A stretch of 64,000 bases of DNA from Canna indica (lineage: Eukaryota > Streptophyta > Magnoliopsida > Zingiberales > Cannaceae), in the NCBI GenBank assembly GCA_034359265.1, contig CP136892.1, positions 12,758,501 through 12,822,500 on the forward strand, written 5' to 3'. Below are positions 47,690-59,661 of the stretch, piece by piece. The translations under genes were made by a program, and so were the position numbers. Numbering within the stretch: position 1 is the first letter of the stretch; each line of letters opens with the position of its first letter. Below the pieces are notes generated by a model that worked only from the letters and a program-made list of their open reading frames with translations, was not told where the DNA came from and did not search any database.

Positions 47690-48694
47690 CTATTTTACAC
47701 CGGGGCTCGTTAGAGACTTCAGTCAAAAATTATATATATATAATTTTAAAAAATAATTTTAATTTATAAAATATTTTTTATAATAAAGATGAGATGTTAG
47801 AGTCTAAAAAATATATTTTCAATCTCTCTAATGCATTAAAGACTTTTGCACAAAGTTTATAAAACTAAATTTAAATTAAAAATTATGAAATATTTTGATG
47901 AAAAATATTTTTTTGAACCACAACACCTCTTTTGTATTTTAAAAAATATTTCATTAAATAATATTTTTTTTGAATTATAAAGCTATTAAAGACTTTGGAC
48001 AAAAGTCTCTAATTAGATACTTTTGTCCAAAGTCTATAAAATTAAATTTAAAATAAAATTATTAAAATATTTTTTATCCAAAATATTTTGTAGACTCTAT
48101 CACATATTTTATATCACATATATATTTTATAAATTAAACAATTTTTTATAATTATAAAACTATTATAAACAAAATTCTCTAACTCATTAAAGTCTTTTGT
48201 CCAAAGTCTAAAAAACTAATTTTTAATTAAAAATAGTAAAATATTTTGATATAGATTCTAGCACATCTTTTATATCACATATTTTTTTTTTATGAATTAA
48301 ATTGTATTTTATTTATAATTATAACACTATTATAAACAAAAGTCTTTAACTCATTAATTAGAGACTTTTGTGCAAAGTCTATAATAGCTTCATAATTTTT
48401 TTTTTAAAAAAAATAATTCATAAAATAATTTTTTAATGATACAAAAGATATTTTATAATCCAAAAAAATATTTTACATCAAAATATTTAATAAGTTTTAA
48501 TTTAAATTTAAATTTAGACTTTGTGCAAAAGTCTTTAATGCATTAGAGAGTTTGAAAATATATTTTATTAGACTTTAATATCTCATTTTTATCATAAAAC
48601 AATATTTCATAAATTTTAGTTATTTTTTTAAAAAAATTATATATATATATTTTTACTTTTGACCTATTAGAGACTTTGACCGAGGGTAAAACAG
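47690..48694. mobile_element. AT-rich foldback element, about 1 kb
   Basis: The ends are inverted (CCTATTTTACACCGGGG left; complement of right CCTGTTTTACCCTCGG) and inner arms match well: AATGCATTAAAGACTTTTGC (47829 on) pairs with GCAAAAGTCTTTAATGCATT (48526 on). Several more direct and inverted copies of AAAGACTTTTGTCCAAAGTCT occur inside. No clear TSD. Non-coding. Confidence 0.65.
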
Positions 48695-48709
48695 GACTCC
48701 GAAATTTTA

Positions 48710-49545
48710 GGTGTTGTTTGGTTAGCGAAAATTATTTTATGATTTGGTTTTAGTGAAACTAAAAAGTTGGTTTCGAAAACTTGATTTTGATTTTCAGTTT
48801 TTTGAAAACGCGTTTAGTTAATGAAAACAACATCCGTTTTAGTTGGTTGATACTATGAATATTTATTTGACTATAAAAAATAATATTAATTTTCCTTTAA
48901 CAGTTTTAGTATAGTAATTTAATTTTTGATTAAATAATAAACTAATTCATATGAAATAATTCATAAACTTAATATGATTGTAGAATAAAGTCATATATTG
49001 TAAGATTTAATTAATTAAGTTATTGGTAATTTAATTTTTTTTTAATTAGATATAAAATTAATTAATAAATATTATAATTTTTTTAAAAAAAATCAATGGC
49101 CTAAAACTAGTTTTGATTAAATTATAAATAGATTGACTTTGAGAAAAATGAGTTATTTTAAAATTTAGGTTTGAGTCAATTAGATATAAATTGGTTTAAT
49201 TAATTTATCAATTTAAGATAATAGTTTAGTTAAAAATGATGATTTTTTATTTTTATAAATTAGATATAATTTAATTTATTTTTAAATTAATTAATTTTAT
49301 AAAAAATATTTATAATTATAAAGTTGTCACTGCATTTTGGTAACGGAACCAACAGTCTCGAAACCACAAAAAACGCGTTATGACATTTTTATTTTTAATT
49401 ATTAAGAAATTTGGTTTTTATTTTCATTCAGGTTTCAATTCAGTTTTATGAAAACGCTCAATCAAACACATTTTCGTAAGTAATTTTGGTTTCAATAAAA
49501 TTGAAATCATGAAAAAATATTTGGTTTCGCTAACCAAACGAGCCA
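48710..49545. mobile_element. Tourist/Harbinger-like element, copy a
   Basis: Ends GGTGTTGTTTGGTTAGCG and, on the complement, TGGCTCGTTTGGTTAGCG, flanked by TTA on both sides (48707-48709 and 49546-49548), the duplication expected of PIF/Harbinger MITEs. AT-rich inside, with no coding capacity. Similar along its length to 49967-50789. A hAT origin is possible but no 8-bp duplication was seen. Confidence 0.7.
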
Positions 49546-49548
49546 TTA

Positions 49549-49963
49549 GGTTTTGAATTTGAAAATTTTGAATCTTTAAATCTGAATTTGAAAATTTTTC
49601 ATTCCTAAAATTTGGATTTGAAAAATTGCTCAACCAATTATTGATTGTTTAAATATGAGAATAAATTATTACACTTATTCTATATACATTTTTTTACAAA
49701 CAATAGCAGTTGAATCAAAAGTAAAATATTAAAAAATGATTAGCCACACGGAGATAGTCAAATTGTTTTGACTGCTAATGGTTAAAAAATACATAAATGT
49801 TATTTACTGATTCTTGTACCTACATATACATATAATTTGACGTGCTTGGAAAATGATAAAATATTATATTTCAAGAGAATTTTTGAGATAAAATGGTCTA
49901 AGTTGAAACTTGATGATTAGATCAATATATTTTAAAAGGATAGTGGCTAAATTGATAAGATAT
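49549..49963. other. AT-rich spacer, nothing recognised
   Basis: Between the two Tourist-like copies; no gene or repeat identified apart from two GAATTTGAAAATTTT phrases near 49554-49600. Confidence 0.4.
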
Positions 49964-49966
49964 TAA

Positions 49967-50789
49967 GGTATTTTTTGGTTAGCGAAAACTATTTTCTGGT
50001 TTGGTTTCAGTGAAACTGAAAACTTAGTTTCGAAAACTTGATTTTAGTTTCTAGTTTTCAGTTTTCCGAAAACGTGTTTGGTTAATGAAAACAACATAAG
50101 TTTTAGTTAGTTGAAACCAGTGAATATTTATTTGGCTATAAAAAGTAATATTAATTTTCCTTGAATATTTTTAGTAGTAATTAATATTTAGTTAGTTTAC
50201 AAAATTAAATATTTGCTAATATAGTTATAAAATATTTATAATATTTAATTAATTAAGTTATTGGTAGTTTGAGATATTTTTGTTCAATTAGATATAAAAA
50301 TTAATTAATAATTAATATTTCAAAATAATAATAATTCTAGTGGTCTAAATTAATTTTGATTAAATATAAATAGATTAACTTTATGAAAATTGAGTTATTT
50401 TAAAATTTGGGTTTGAGTCAATTAGATATAAATTGATTTAATTAATTTGTAACTTTAAGATAATAGTTTGAGTTGAAAATGATGATTTTTATTTTTTTAA
50501 AAAAATTTAATATAGTTTGATTTATTTTTAAATTAATTAATTTTATAAAAAAAATATTTATAATAACAAAGTTGTCACTCCATTTTGATAACGAAACCGA
50601 CAGTCTCGAAACCACAGAAAACAACATTCTGGTGTTTTCATTTTTATTAAGAAAACTGGTTTCGTTTTTATTCTGGTTTCGATTCAGTTTCATGAAAACG
50701 TTGAACCAAACACGTTTTCGTAAGCAGTTTTGGTTTCAGTAAAACCGAAACCATGAAAACAGATTTGATTTCGCTAACCAAACAGACCC
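49967..50789. mobile_element. Tourist/Harbinger-like element, copy b
   Basis: Ends GGTATTTTTTGGTTAGCG and, on the complement, GGGTCTGTTTGGTTAGCG, flanked by TAA (49964-49966 and 50790-50792). It shares interior sequence with copy a, for example the AACTGAGTTATTTTAAAATT-type and CGAAACC...CAGTCTCGAAACCAC segments. Non-coding. Confidence 0.72.
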
Positions 50790-50792
50790 TAA

Positions 50793-51093
50793 AATTTTGA
50801 GGAAAATTGATGTGAGCGAGCTGCTTTGTTGTAGGTTGAATGAACTGACAATTAAAGAGCCCTATAATAAAGAGAAGCTCAGCATACCATACAGGTTTCC
50901 CAAGTCAGGGGAATTAGACTGCTACAATTAACTTCCAATAGCAGATTCTATTCTTTTGATACGAACACTCACTAATCCAATTAATCACATAATAAATACT
51001 TCACGAATCCATGGGACCCACCGCTGCATCCAATCAAAGGTCAAGCTCTGCGGGCCATCATCCCTCCCTCCCGAGGAAGAGGTGCATCGCTCT
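50793..51093. other. Intergenic DNA, nothing recognised
   Basis: No supported feature. Confidence 0.4.
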
Positions 51094-51707
51094 TAGGGGT
51101 GATAACGGTTCGATTAATTGTATTTTTGGAGGTTAACCAAAATCGAAATCGGTCGGTTTCAAAAACCTATATTCGAAATCAAAACCGAATTTTTCGGTTC
51201 GAATAGAACCGGTTATCCGTTTACTAATCAGTTAACCTGTAGTAAACGAATAGCCGGTTCAAAGATTTAATGGGTAATAGATTATGGGTAAATGGGTAAG
51301 TGGATAAGGATAACGGTTTCAGGTTTATATTTAATATAAATGATATTACTATTATTTTCGGATATTGGTTAACAACAAAAAACTGGTAACCGAAGTCTAA
51401 TATATAATCGGTTTCAGTTACCGATTAACCGCGGCCCGATAATCGAAACTGAACCGATTTTGTTATTAACCTTTACGTTTACTATCGGTTTTTTACGGTT
51501 AATCGGTATCCGAAATCGATTTTGTTATTGATCTTTGAATCGGTTATCCGTTTACTGCCGGTTAACCGATTAGTAAATGAATAATCGATTCTATCCGAAC
51601 CGAAAAATTCGGTTTCGATTTCGAATATAGGCTTTTGAAACCGACCGTTCGGTTTCGATTTCGGTTAACCCTCAAAAGTGTGGTTAACCGAATAGTTGCC
51701 ATCCCTA
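51094..51707. mobile_element. hAT-type element with GGTTAACCG palindromes
   Basis: Left end TAGGGGTGATAACGGTTCG; complement of the right end TAGGGATGGCAACTATTCGG. The interior is filled with GGTTAACC, CGGTTATCCG and CGGTTTCGATT motifs and an ATGGGTAAATGGGTAAGTGG stretch that also occurs, inverted, in the hAT element 14452-23561. No clear 8-bp duplication. Non-coding. Confidence 0.65.
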
Positions 51708-51889
51708 AAGCTAAGTCACTAGGCTGTACTTGGTCTAGTGCATGACTTGGTGCTGGCAGAGTTGTTGGAGCGAAGCATAGCGTCCTAATTGTTTATGGCC
51801 GAGGATGCATAGAGCGGGCTACCCATGCATGGAACTACTCTATGAGGTCGAGGTCATCGTGGGGACCACGGTAAAAAGAGAGTTAGGTA

Positions 51890-52264
51890 TAGGAGTGTGC
51901 ATGGGTACCGAATAGACCCAAAACTGGTTAGAACCGATCCGATTGGGTAGGTTCTAGATAGATCCGAATTAAATTCGTTTAGGGTTCGGGACAAAAATTT
52001 AGGAATCAGTTAAAACCGATTTCGATTCTGGGTCCAACACATTGTGTACCCGGAATCAAAATCGGACATGTTCATTTACAGGTTCCATGGTACATGTTCC
52101 AATAGGGTACACAGAATCGAAACCAGAACTTGCGATTCTGGGTAGGGTCTGGCTCCAGATTCCAACAGGGTAGGATCCGATTCCAAAATCTAGGAATCGA
52201 TCCTATACAGGATAGGGTCTGAGTATCACAAAAAATATAGGGTACTCGGACCTGCTCACCCCTA
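51890..52264. mobile_element. hAT-type MITE, 375 bp
   Basis: The left end TAGGAGTGTGCATGGGTACC and the complement of the right end TAGGGGTGAGCAGGTCCG are inverted. Flanking octamers GTTAGGTA (51882-51889) and GTTGGGTA (52265-52272) match at 7 of 8 positions. The interior repeats GGGTAGGTTCTA and CCGATTC motifs. Non-coding. Confidence 0.72.
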
Positions 52265-52272
52265 GTTGGGTA

Positions 52273-52578
52273 GGCATATAGGCCACTTGTCCTATATATT
52301 CCCAAGAAGCAGCAGCCACTCGGGCCACGTCTTCCCAAGAAGCAACAGCCACTCGAAAAGACACGTTTTCCAAGAAGAGATCTCGGGAAGACACATCTTC
52401 CCAAGAAGAGACACGTTTTCTTGGGAAGACATGTCTTCTCGCGTCATGCAAAGTTGTTTAAAAAAAATACTTTTATATTTTATTTTAACGGGTAACTTGA
52501 TTTTTCGATCTGATTCGATTTTGAGCGGGTCGAGTCAGATCGGGTTCAAATATTTTTACTTCAAAATTGACCCGACCC
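52273..52578. repeat. Short irregular repeats CTTCCCAAGAAG
   Basis: Between 52300 and 52440 the phrase CTTCCCAAGAAG and its variants, some inverted (TTCTTGGGAAG), recur about six times. No gene is supported. Confidence 0.5.
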
Positions 52579-54109
52579 AACCCAATTAGGGGTGGCAAAA
52601 TGGGCTGGCCCGCTAACTCCATGGACCGGAAATTGGCAGACCAGCACGACCCGCAATATTTTGCAGGTCGCCCGACATGGCCTGCGAGCCTGCATAATTT
52701 TACAGAATTATATTTTTTTACAGAATTCTACTTAATTAACATCAAACCAAACCAAACCAAACATCAAATCAAACCAAACCAATTTTTTATATATAGTAGA
52801 CACTTAGTCTCAGGGTTTCAAAGCTATTTAATTCAAAAAATTTAATACTTAGCGGGCCAAACGGGCTGACCCCGACCCCGGCACGATAAGAGTTGTCCTG
52901 TGTTGGCTCACAATGTTATTGTGTCGGGCTGGCCCGATAAGCTTGTCGAGCTAACACTACTAGAAATTGGTTCTTCAGCAACGGCCATCAGCAACGACCG
53001 CTCAAGCCGTTGCTATTTGCAACGGCGTTCTAACGAACAAGTGAGCCGTTGCTGATGATTAAATTATCAGCAACGACGTTTTAACGGATACTTGAGCCGT
53101 TGCTGATGATTAAATTATCAGCAACGACGTTCTAACAAACACGTGAGCCGTTGCTGATGATTAACTTATCAGCAACGACTTTATAACGGCTAAGTGAGCC
53201 GTTGCTAATAAATTTATAGAGGGCACGCAATCGCGCCCGCCCCTTCTTCCTCTTCCTCTGCCCGTCGCCGCTGCTCTCTTCCGACGCTGCCGCTCCGTCC
53301 TCGACCTTCAATTTCGACCTCCGCCTCCCGTTCGATTCGAGGTATTTCTCGCCGCCTCCCGTTCGACCTCCGCCCCCTTGTTAGAGCCGACCGAAACCCT
53401 TAAAATAGGGTTCCGACCGGTGGTTTATGCAGTGTCCGGACACTGGACTCCGACGACGAAAATGCTTATATAATATTATTTATATATATTTTTAATTTTT
53501 AATTAATTGTTTGGATTAATTATTTAATTAATAATTTAATTTGTTAGATTAATTTTTAGGATTTAGATTAATTATTATGATTTTTAGATTAATTGTTAGA
53601 GTTTAGAGTAATTTTTAGATTAATTTAGTTAGATTAATATTATGTTTTAGATTAATAATTGTAGGCTAATTATTTAAATTAGTTAAAATATTATAGATTA
53701 ATATTAATTAATTAGTTAAAATGTTAATTAGTCCGGAGTAGTCCTTAGTGGACTCGCGCCAGAATCATCCACTTCGGACTTACGCCGGAATCGTCCACTT
53801 CGGACATGCGCTGAAATCGTCCACTTCAGACTCACGCCAGAATCGTCAAATGCGGACTCCCACCGGAATCGTCTAATTTGGACTCGTGTCGGAATTGTCC
53901 ACTATGGACTCGAACTGACTCAAAATATTTAGAAAATAATCATTCATCCGACGAGTTGATATGTTTCACGTACGCATCGACGAGTCGAATATGATTTAGC
54001 AAATACTTAGATCCGTTCGGGGGTTGTATGTTCGTGTAAAAGAAGTAGATGATCTTTTATATGACGTACAATCCTTGAATTGTCCCTGATTGGACAATTT
54101 GGGAATATA

Positions 54110-54290
54110 GTTATTTGTATTGCACTTACGTTTTTCTTTTAACTGTTAACATATTCTAAATTTCGGCAGCATCTCTCTTGTTCTTCGATACGCGCCCAGA
54201 TGATATGCGTATTCGAAGAACTGTATGGAGATGCTGCCGAAATTTAGAATGAAGTTAGCGGTTAAAAGAAGTACTTAGTGCAATATGAAT
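54110..54290. repeat. CACTA leader-intron hairpin, copy 3
   Basis: The same hairpin as in copies 1 and 2. Relative to copy 1, the pairs C:G, A:T, A:T and C:G have become T:A (54120:54283), C:G (54136:54268), G:C (in TTCGGCAGC, from 54162) and T:A (54185:54216). A few outer positions in the right arm have lost pairing. Confidence 0.93.
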
Positions 54291-54367
54291 AACATAAATC
54301 CCGAATGGAATATGACAATCTCACCTAAAGGCATTAACCAAAGAAATTGTCATTGATTGATAGAATC

Positions 54368-55917
54368 ATGTCGGCTGATCGAAGTTGGATGTACCGACAT
54401 CTTGATCGTAGGAGAGCTTCGGAGTCTCCGATTGGTGAGACTCCAACACTTACTTATGCTGCTGATCCTCCTACTGTTGATCCTCCTACTACTGATCCTC
54501 CTGCTGAGGCTAGTACTTCCAGACGCAGACGGCCACGCGGGCCGAACAGGTGGCATCCTCCACCAGTCACAAAGTCACGTAGATTCATTAGCGTGATTGG
54601 GGAGAGGTAATATATCATGAATTATGAATCATTATAAATTCATTATATCATAATATAATATTAAATTTTATTTTTGTTGTGCAGGTTCGAGCAAGAATAA
54701 GTGTCAATGAGCATTTCTTCTACTATTCAATGATACATGCACGGGGCATGGCCCACGTGGTCTCACGTGCCCAGTGAGCACGTCGACATGTTATGGCGTG
54801 AGTTTGAGGCACGTATTAATTTTTTTTATACATGCATGATGATTAATATTGGTACTGATATTATTATTTTGCAGGCTCGCTTTACATGGGCCGAGGACCA
54901 GATGCCCTTCATTTACGCTGTCTGGGAGGCTATTTCCCGTGCGAGGTACAACGGGCAGCTGGGGCAGGCCCGGTCCCAGGCGATGGCCCAAGCTGGGACC
55001 ACTAACATCGCGGAGACTCGGGGATACGGCCCCGATTGGATTACTCCAGATATATGAGACCAGCTCGTGGCATTATGGTCGACGAATCGATGGCAGGAGG
55101 TTTGTAGGACTGCGACTAGAAAGCGCATGTCGAGGGGAGGAGCGCGTCACACTAGCGGCTCTGTTGCATTTGTTATGCACGCGAACCGTATGGTAAGTAT
55201 ACCTTAATTTTAATTTTATATTTTATTTGTTACTCTGTGTATTGATTAATGTATTTGTTTTATAAATGTAGATGACAGTGTTAGACGACGGGATTGTCCA
55301 GCGACCCTCCCCGTTGGCGGTGTTTGAGCGGACACACCGTCAAGTGCATGGGACGGAGGAGTACGTCAACAACTGCGCTGCATTTATTATGGTAAGTATA
55401 TTTGTTTAAATTATTCATTATATATTTATAATTTAAGTTTTATGAAAAATATTAAACAAAAAATTTAACTCGAGTAGGAGACCTATAGTCAGACGGTGAT
55501 ATAGCGCGGAGGCACCCCCCGAGGACTTTGACGCAGCAACGTGGGTTGATGCTGCAAGTGGCTGGGACCACGACCGCGTGTATGGTTTTGCAGATAGTGG
55601 TCATGCGCGAGCCGTGCTAGGGCCACTTGGGGCACCGACCCCTCCGCATGCTGGTGAACGACCGTCGACCTCCAGGTCCCAGAGATGATTATAGTAGCAG
55701 GATAAGGACACTGGAGGAGACGGTCGCGCGTCAGACTGAGTTGATGGAGCGTCAGAGTCGGATAATGGTAGATATGCAAGTTATGCTACGCAACTTGTCA
55801 AGTCATCACAGAGCAGCATCATCTGATCTATCGTCCTCGAGTCAGTCCACGCCGGTGTACACCCAGGCACTCCACACTCCGCCATATGATTCAGACCATC
55901 CTCCATCGTCATCGTGA
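54368..55917 (+). pseudogene. TNPA-like gene of CACTA copy 3 with a transposase-type N-terminus
   Basis: The frame from ATG 54368 starts MSADRSWMYRHLDR, homologous to the start of the copy 1 transposase, then continues through a threonine- and proline-rich linker (YAADPPTVDPPTTDPP) directly into the TNPA-like STSRRRRPRGPNRW exon, ending at a donor at 54606 in the same phase as copy 1. Later exons follow copy 1: 54685 onwards, 54875 onwards (Transposase_24-like), 55272 onwards, and a last exon to 55917 with the coiled coil and PPSSS end. Premature stops (GAATAA at 54696-54698; TGG to TGA near 55055) inactivate it. The head-to-TNPA junction may show how a real tnpA first exon is organised, or be a deletion fusion. 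Confidence 0.8.
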
Positions 55918-56604
55918 GATTTATTATTATTTTATTATATTGACTTTGTTACTTCGATACTATATATATTTTTGTTTTTTTTTGTTTGGATATTGATACT
56001 TCAATTTTGCATTTGAATAGTTTTTATACGATTGTGGATAATTATAAATATAAGTATAATTGTTTTGATATATATCTGGGTGTATTTGTGATGTGTGAAT
56101 GGATGTGTGTACGGGTGTATGGGTGTGTGAGTTATGTATCAGATTGTATCAATGTATTAATGGAAATTTAGAATTTTAAATTTTTTTATGTTTTAGGTTT
56201 TAGTCATCAGCAACGGCTTTCCCACGGTTGTCCGTGGGAAAGTCGTTACTAAAAGTGTATCGTAAGCCGTTGATGTATAACATCGATCAGCAACGGCTTA
56301 GTAACGGTCTTTCACAAACGACCTTGCCACGGCCTCACGGGCCGTTGCTAATAAGGTTATCAGCATCGACCCGATGTCCGTGGCAAAGCCGTTGCTGATA
56401 ATGTTATTAGCAACGTACGGCCCGATCGGCCGTTGCAGCGTCGTTGCTAAATTATCAGCAACGCGCTTTTCTGCCACGACTACTTTACAACGGGCCGAAC
56501 CGTTGCAAGCCGTTGTTGATGCCCATTTTTCCAGTAGTATAAATTTTTCGGCCCGGCCCGCAGTTATTCGTGTCGTGCCCATTTTTACCGCCCCTAAACT
56601 CAGT

Positions 56605-58164
56605 TGCTTGTTGGTCGGATGGGGCCGATTTTTTCTCCAAACCCGACCCGCCCCAGTTGGTAGACATACATAGAGGTTGAGGATGTGTACTCGAGCATGC
56701 TAAGGATTCAGCTGCTAGAGCTAAGGAGTAGCCTAGTACGATATGCAATGTTGACACCATATCAAAGGGGAATCACGTTTAAGGTAGGATTCTCCCTCTC
56801 TCTTTATTATTCTTCTTGTACAAGAGAGAAAAAACTATTTGTTAAGAGAAATTGTGTTTTGAGATAGGATTATCCTCTTCACTTTAAATATTTGAATTAT
56901 TAATTATTTTTGTCCTACTTAAGATCAATCTTAATGATTTTGTTATCATATTGTTAATTAATTTAAATATAACCGTTTGTTTTTTTAAAATTTATTATTT
57001 AATATTTTATTAGTTGATCGGTTCAAACTTAGTCGGCTAACCCTTGGGAAAACATTGAGTCCGTGTCCAGACTTGCCCAATTATATACGTTTGGACTTGG
57101 TTTGGTATATATAGATCTATTTTTTCATGTACAAAGCATCAAAAAAGTCATATAATTAATCAGAATAACTAAGTTAATTATTAATTTTAGTTATAGAAAC
57201 GTCATAATTGTATACATTAGTTTTGACATCAATTATGCATGCTAAATCAATATATGAAATCAAATGTTGTAAATATCAACGAAATGGACGTTGAAATTGA
57301 AAATGTATCCTGCGAATTGAGATGGCAATATAAAAGATGTATATCTTCCCACAGATTCTCGTAGAAATTAAATGTCATGTGGTTTTCCTGAAGTCTTATT
57401 CTTAATTAATTAAATAAGAACGTGTAATTAATTAATTAAAAAACATTAATTATGAAGGTGAGAATGTTCTGCCCGTCTTATTCGAAACATGATTTTTTAA
57501 AAACATTATCGTTACTTCGAGTCACTTTCATTCAATTTCAAGTTAAAATTTAAAATACATGTTAGGTCAAATTAGTTTTTAAAATTTTTCCAAGTCGAGT
57601 CAATCTAGGTTTTTTTCAATGAGTTAGGTCAAATCAAATTTAATGATATTTAAATCTTTTGTAATTAATTTTAGGTCAAAAGTAATGAATCAATCAAATC
57701 CAGTAACAACTGATTAATTAACCCAAATCACTTAATCGAGATCTTTTTAATTCTTCATGATATTTTTGATCTTTTTAATCTATAGCGTGGAAAAGAAACC
57801 CATGAACTGCTGATCAATCGAACAATGGATGTATCAGACGTCATATAATTAAAACTGTGGATGAAATCCCTAACCCCCGTTGAAATGAATAAACCGGGTC
57901 TAAGATTAGTGCAGGTCACATCTTCATGAGAATAAAATGTGTCCAATACGTCACACTAAATATAATTTCTCGGAATCTAACTTAAATTCCAGCATGTTGT
58001 GCATGCATTTTCTAGATACATGTAGTGCCTTCCAATTTGATATAAAGTCATCAAACCCAATCATGATAAGACTTCGAATTAGGATTCCAAATCGACTTAT
58101 TCTCCAAGACTCTCATTAACTCATAATTCTCCAAGGCATTGTTCTAACTTCGAAACAAGAAGAG
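56605..58164. other. AT-rich intergenic DNA and USP upstream region
   Basis: No other gene or element recognised. Runs of AATTAATTAATT occur near 57410-57450. The final 100 bp is the probable leader of the stress-protein gene. Confidence 0.4.
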
Positions 58165-59003
58165 ATGGCAGCAGCATCAAATCGGACGATCGGGATCGGA
58201 ATTGATTACTCGCCGACGAGCAAATCGGCCGTCAGATGGACCATCGAAAACTTGGCCTGCGCCGGCGACCGGGTTGTGCTGATCCATGTGCTGTCCAAGT
58301 CTGACAGTAACATACAGAAGCAGCTCTGGAAGGAGAAAGGATCACGTAATTAATTAATTAATTAAGTAATCTCTTATTCGATCTTCATTTCTTATGTAAG
58401 CTTTATAATTTAATGCACTTGCTTGCAGCTTTGATTCCTCTTGAGGAGTTTAAGGAGCTCAACCTGTCAGTGCAATATGGCATCACTCCAGATGGGGAGG
58501 TCTTAGACATACTGCAGTCTGCATCCAAAACCAAACAGGTGATACGCATGATCATTTCAAGTTGCAAATTCATCTACAAATTTTAACCTTGAAAATGGGA
58601 ATAGACTTACAAGTAGTAAGGCACTTGTGGGAAACAAAACAGCATGCTAAGTAGATTATTTGCTGAAAAATACTTGCAATAAGTATATTTAATTTACATG
58701 TTGGATGCAGGTCAAGGTGTTGGCCAAGATATACTGGGGAGATCCAAGGGAGAAGCTCTGTGAAGCAGTGGAGGATCTGAAGCTGGACTCTCTTGTGGTT
58801 GGGAGCAGGGGCATGGGAACCATCAAAAGGTTTCTCTCTAATTGTCTTTCAAATTTTAATTAATTCATTTCTTCATTAGAGATTGAATTAGAGTTTTAAT
58901 AATTAATTTTATTAATTGATGTAGGGTTTTGCTTGGAAGCGTAAGCAATTATGTGTTGACTAATGCCACCTGCCCTGTCACCGTTGTGAAGTCGATTGTT
59001 TAG
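58165..59003 (+). CDS. Universal stress protein A family protein, ATP-binding type, 162 aa
   Basis: Small soluble nucleotide-binding protein linked to stress responses. Exons 58165-58345, 58429-58538, 58711-58829 and 58925-59003 (GT-AG, phases consistent) give 163 codons including TAG. The N-terminal strand [18 protein letters not shown] and helix are typical of the Usp fold. The C-terminal part has [15 protein letters not shown], which fits the G-2X-G-9X-G(S/T) ATP-binding motif exactly, followed by [15 protein letters not shown]. Length is normal for plant single-domain USPs. An AATTAATTAATTAATTAA run lies immediately after the first donor. It converges with the formate-tetrahydrofolate ligase gene, with 658 bp between their stops. 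The specific biological role cannot be told from sequence. Confidence 0.95.
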
Positions 59004-59661
59004 TTTTGCATCAGAAGAGGTTTCAAGGGGTGAATGGTTGTATTATGTTTACTACTTTGTTTTTGATGTTCTTGATGTTCTTGATGAAGCTGATAGTCTG
59101 AAGAATATGTTTGTAGTTGTCTTAAAAGAAGATGAATGTACTTGTAGCAATTCTATGGATTTAAAAGACTTAAGATGAATGTTTTCAGTATATATCTAAT
59201 AATGCGCCAGTTCATAATTAAGCTTCTATTAACATAAGTAAGCCCTTACCAACTCAGCTAGTGGACACCTTCAAGTAGCATGTTATTCCAGCACAATAGA
59301 ATGCTAATGTTTGCCTTTCATTCTCACTAGAGCAACAAATGGTTAATTAGATTTTTTAGCACTTTAATTGCTGAGAAAGGAAAAGGACAGCAAAAATGAA
59401 ATAAGCAGACCATCAACAAGCCTTATGCTTAGACCATATAAACTCGGATTACAACTGCAACACCAATATTAAGACAAGCATTTGAATCTTGTTTATTGAT
59501 ACAGCTCAAATAGAAAGAAACATTCAATTATCTAGTAGAATGTGGCAGTTTGCTATTACATTTGAGGAAGGATAAATGAACAGAGCTTAATCAACACTTT
59601 TGAAATATTCAGAGTTGAGACTTGAAACAACTTCACGACAATCAAGGAAAAACTACAAATT
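59004..59661. other. Convergent 3' regions of the USP and FTHFS genes
   Basis: Contains the 3' untranslated regions of both converging genes; no other gene seen. Confidence 0.6.

Larger units (their letters stand above)
52955..56539 (+). mobile_element. CACTA element, copy 3, diverged and deleted
   Basis: Starts CACTACTAGAAATTGG; the right end CCAGTAGTA has lost its final G, but the TSD TAA is intact (52952-52954 and 56540-56542). It shares subterminal repeats, TATA-like TTTATAGAGGG, leader, degenerate 26-bp array (53747-53902), hairpin (54110-54290) and TNPA-like gene with copies 1 and 2, but lacks nearly all of the transposase. More diverged than copy 2, hence probably older. Confidence 0.93.
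52587..56596. mobile_element. hAT-type element hosting CACTA copy 3
   Basis: Left end TAGGGGTGGCAAAATGGGC; complement of right end TAGGGGCGGTAAAAATGGGC. Flanking octamers AACCCAAT (52579-52586) and AACTCAGT (56597-56604) match at 6 of 8. Its inner sequence (CCCGCTAACTCCATGG, ATTTTGCAGGTCGCCCG) matches the MITE at 30188-30614. Without the insert it is about 420 bp, non-coding. Confidence 0.78.
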
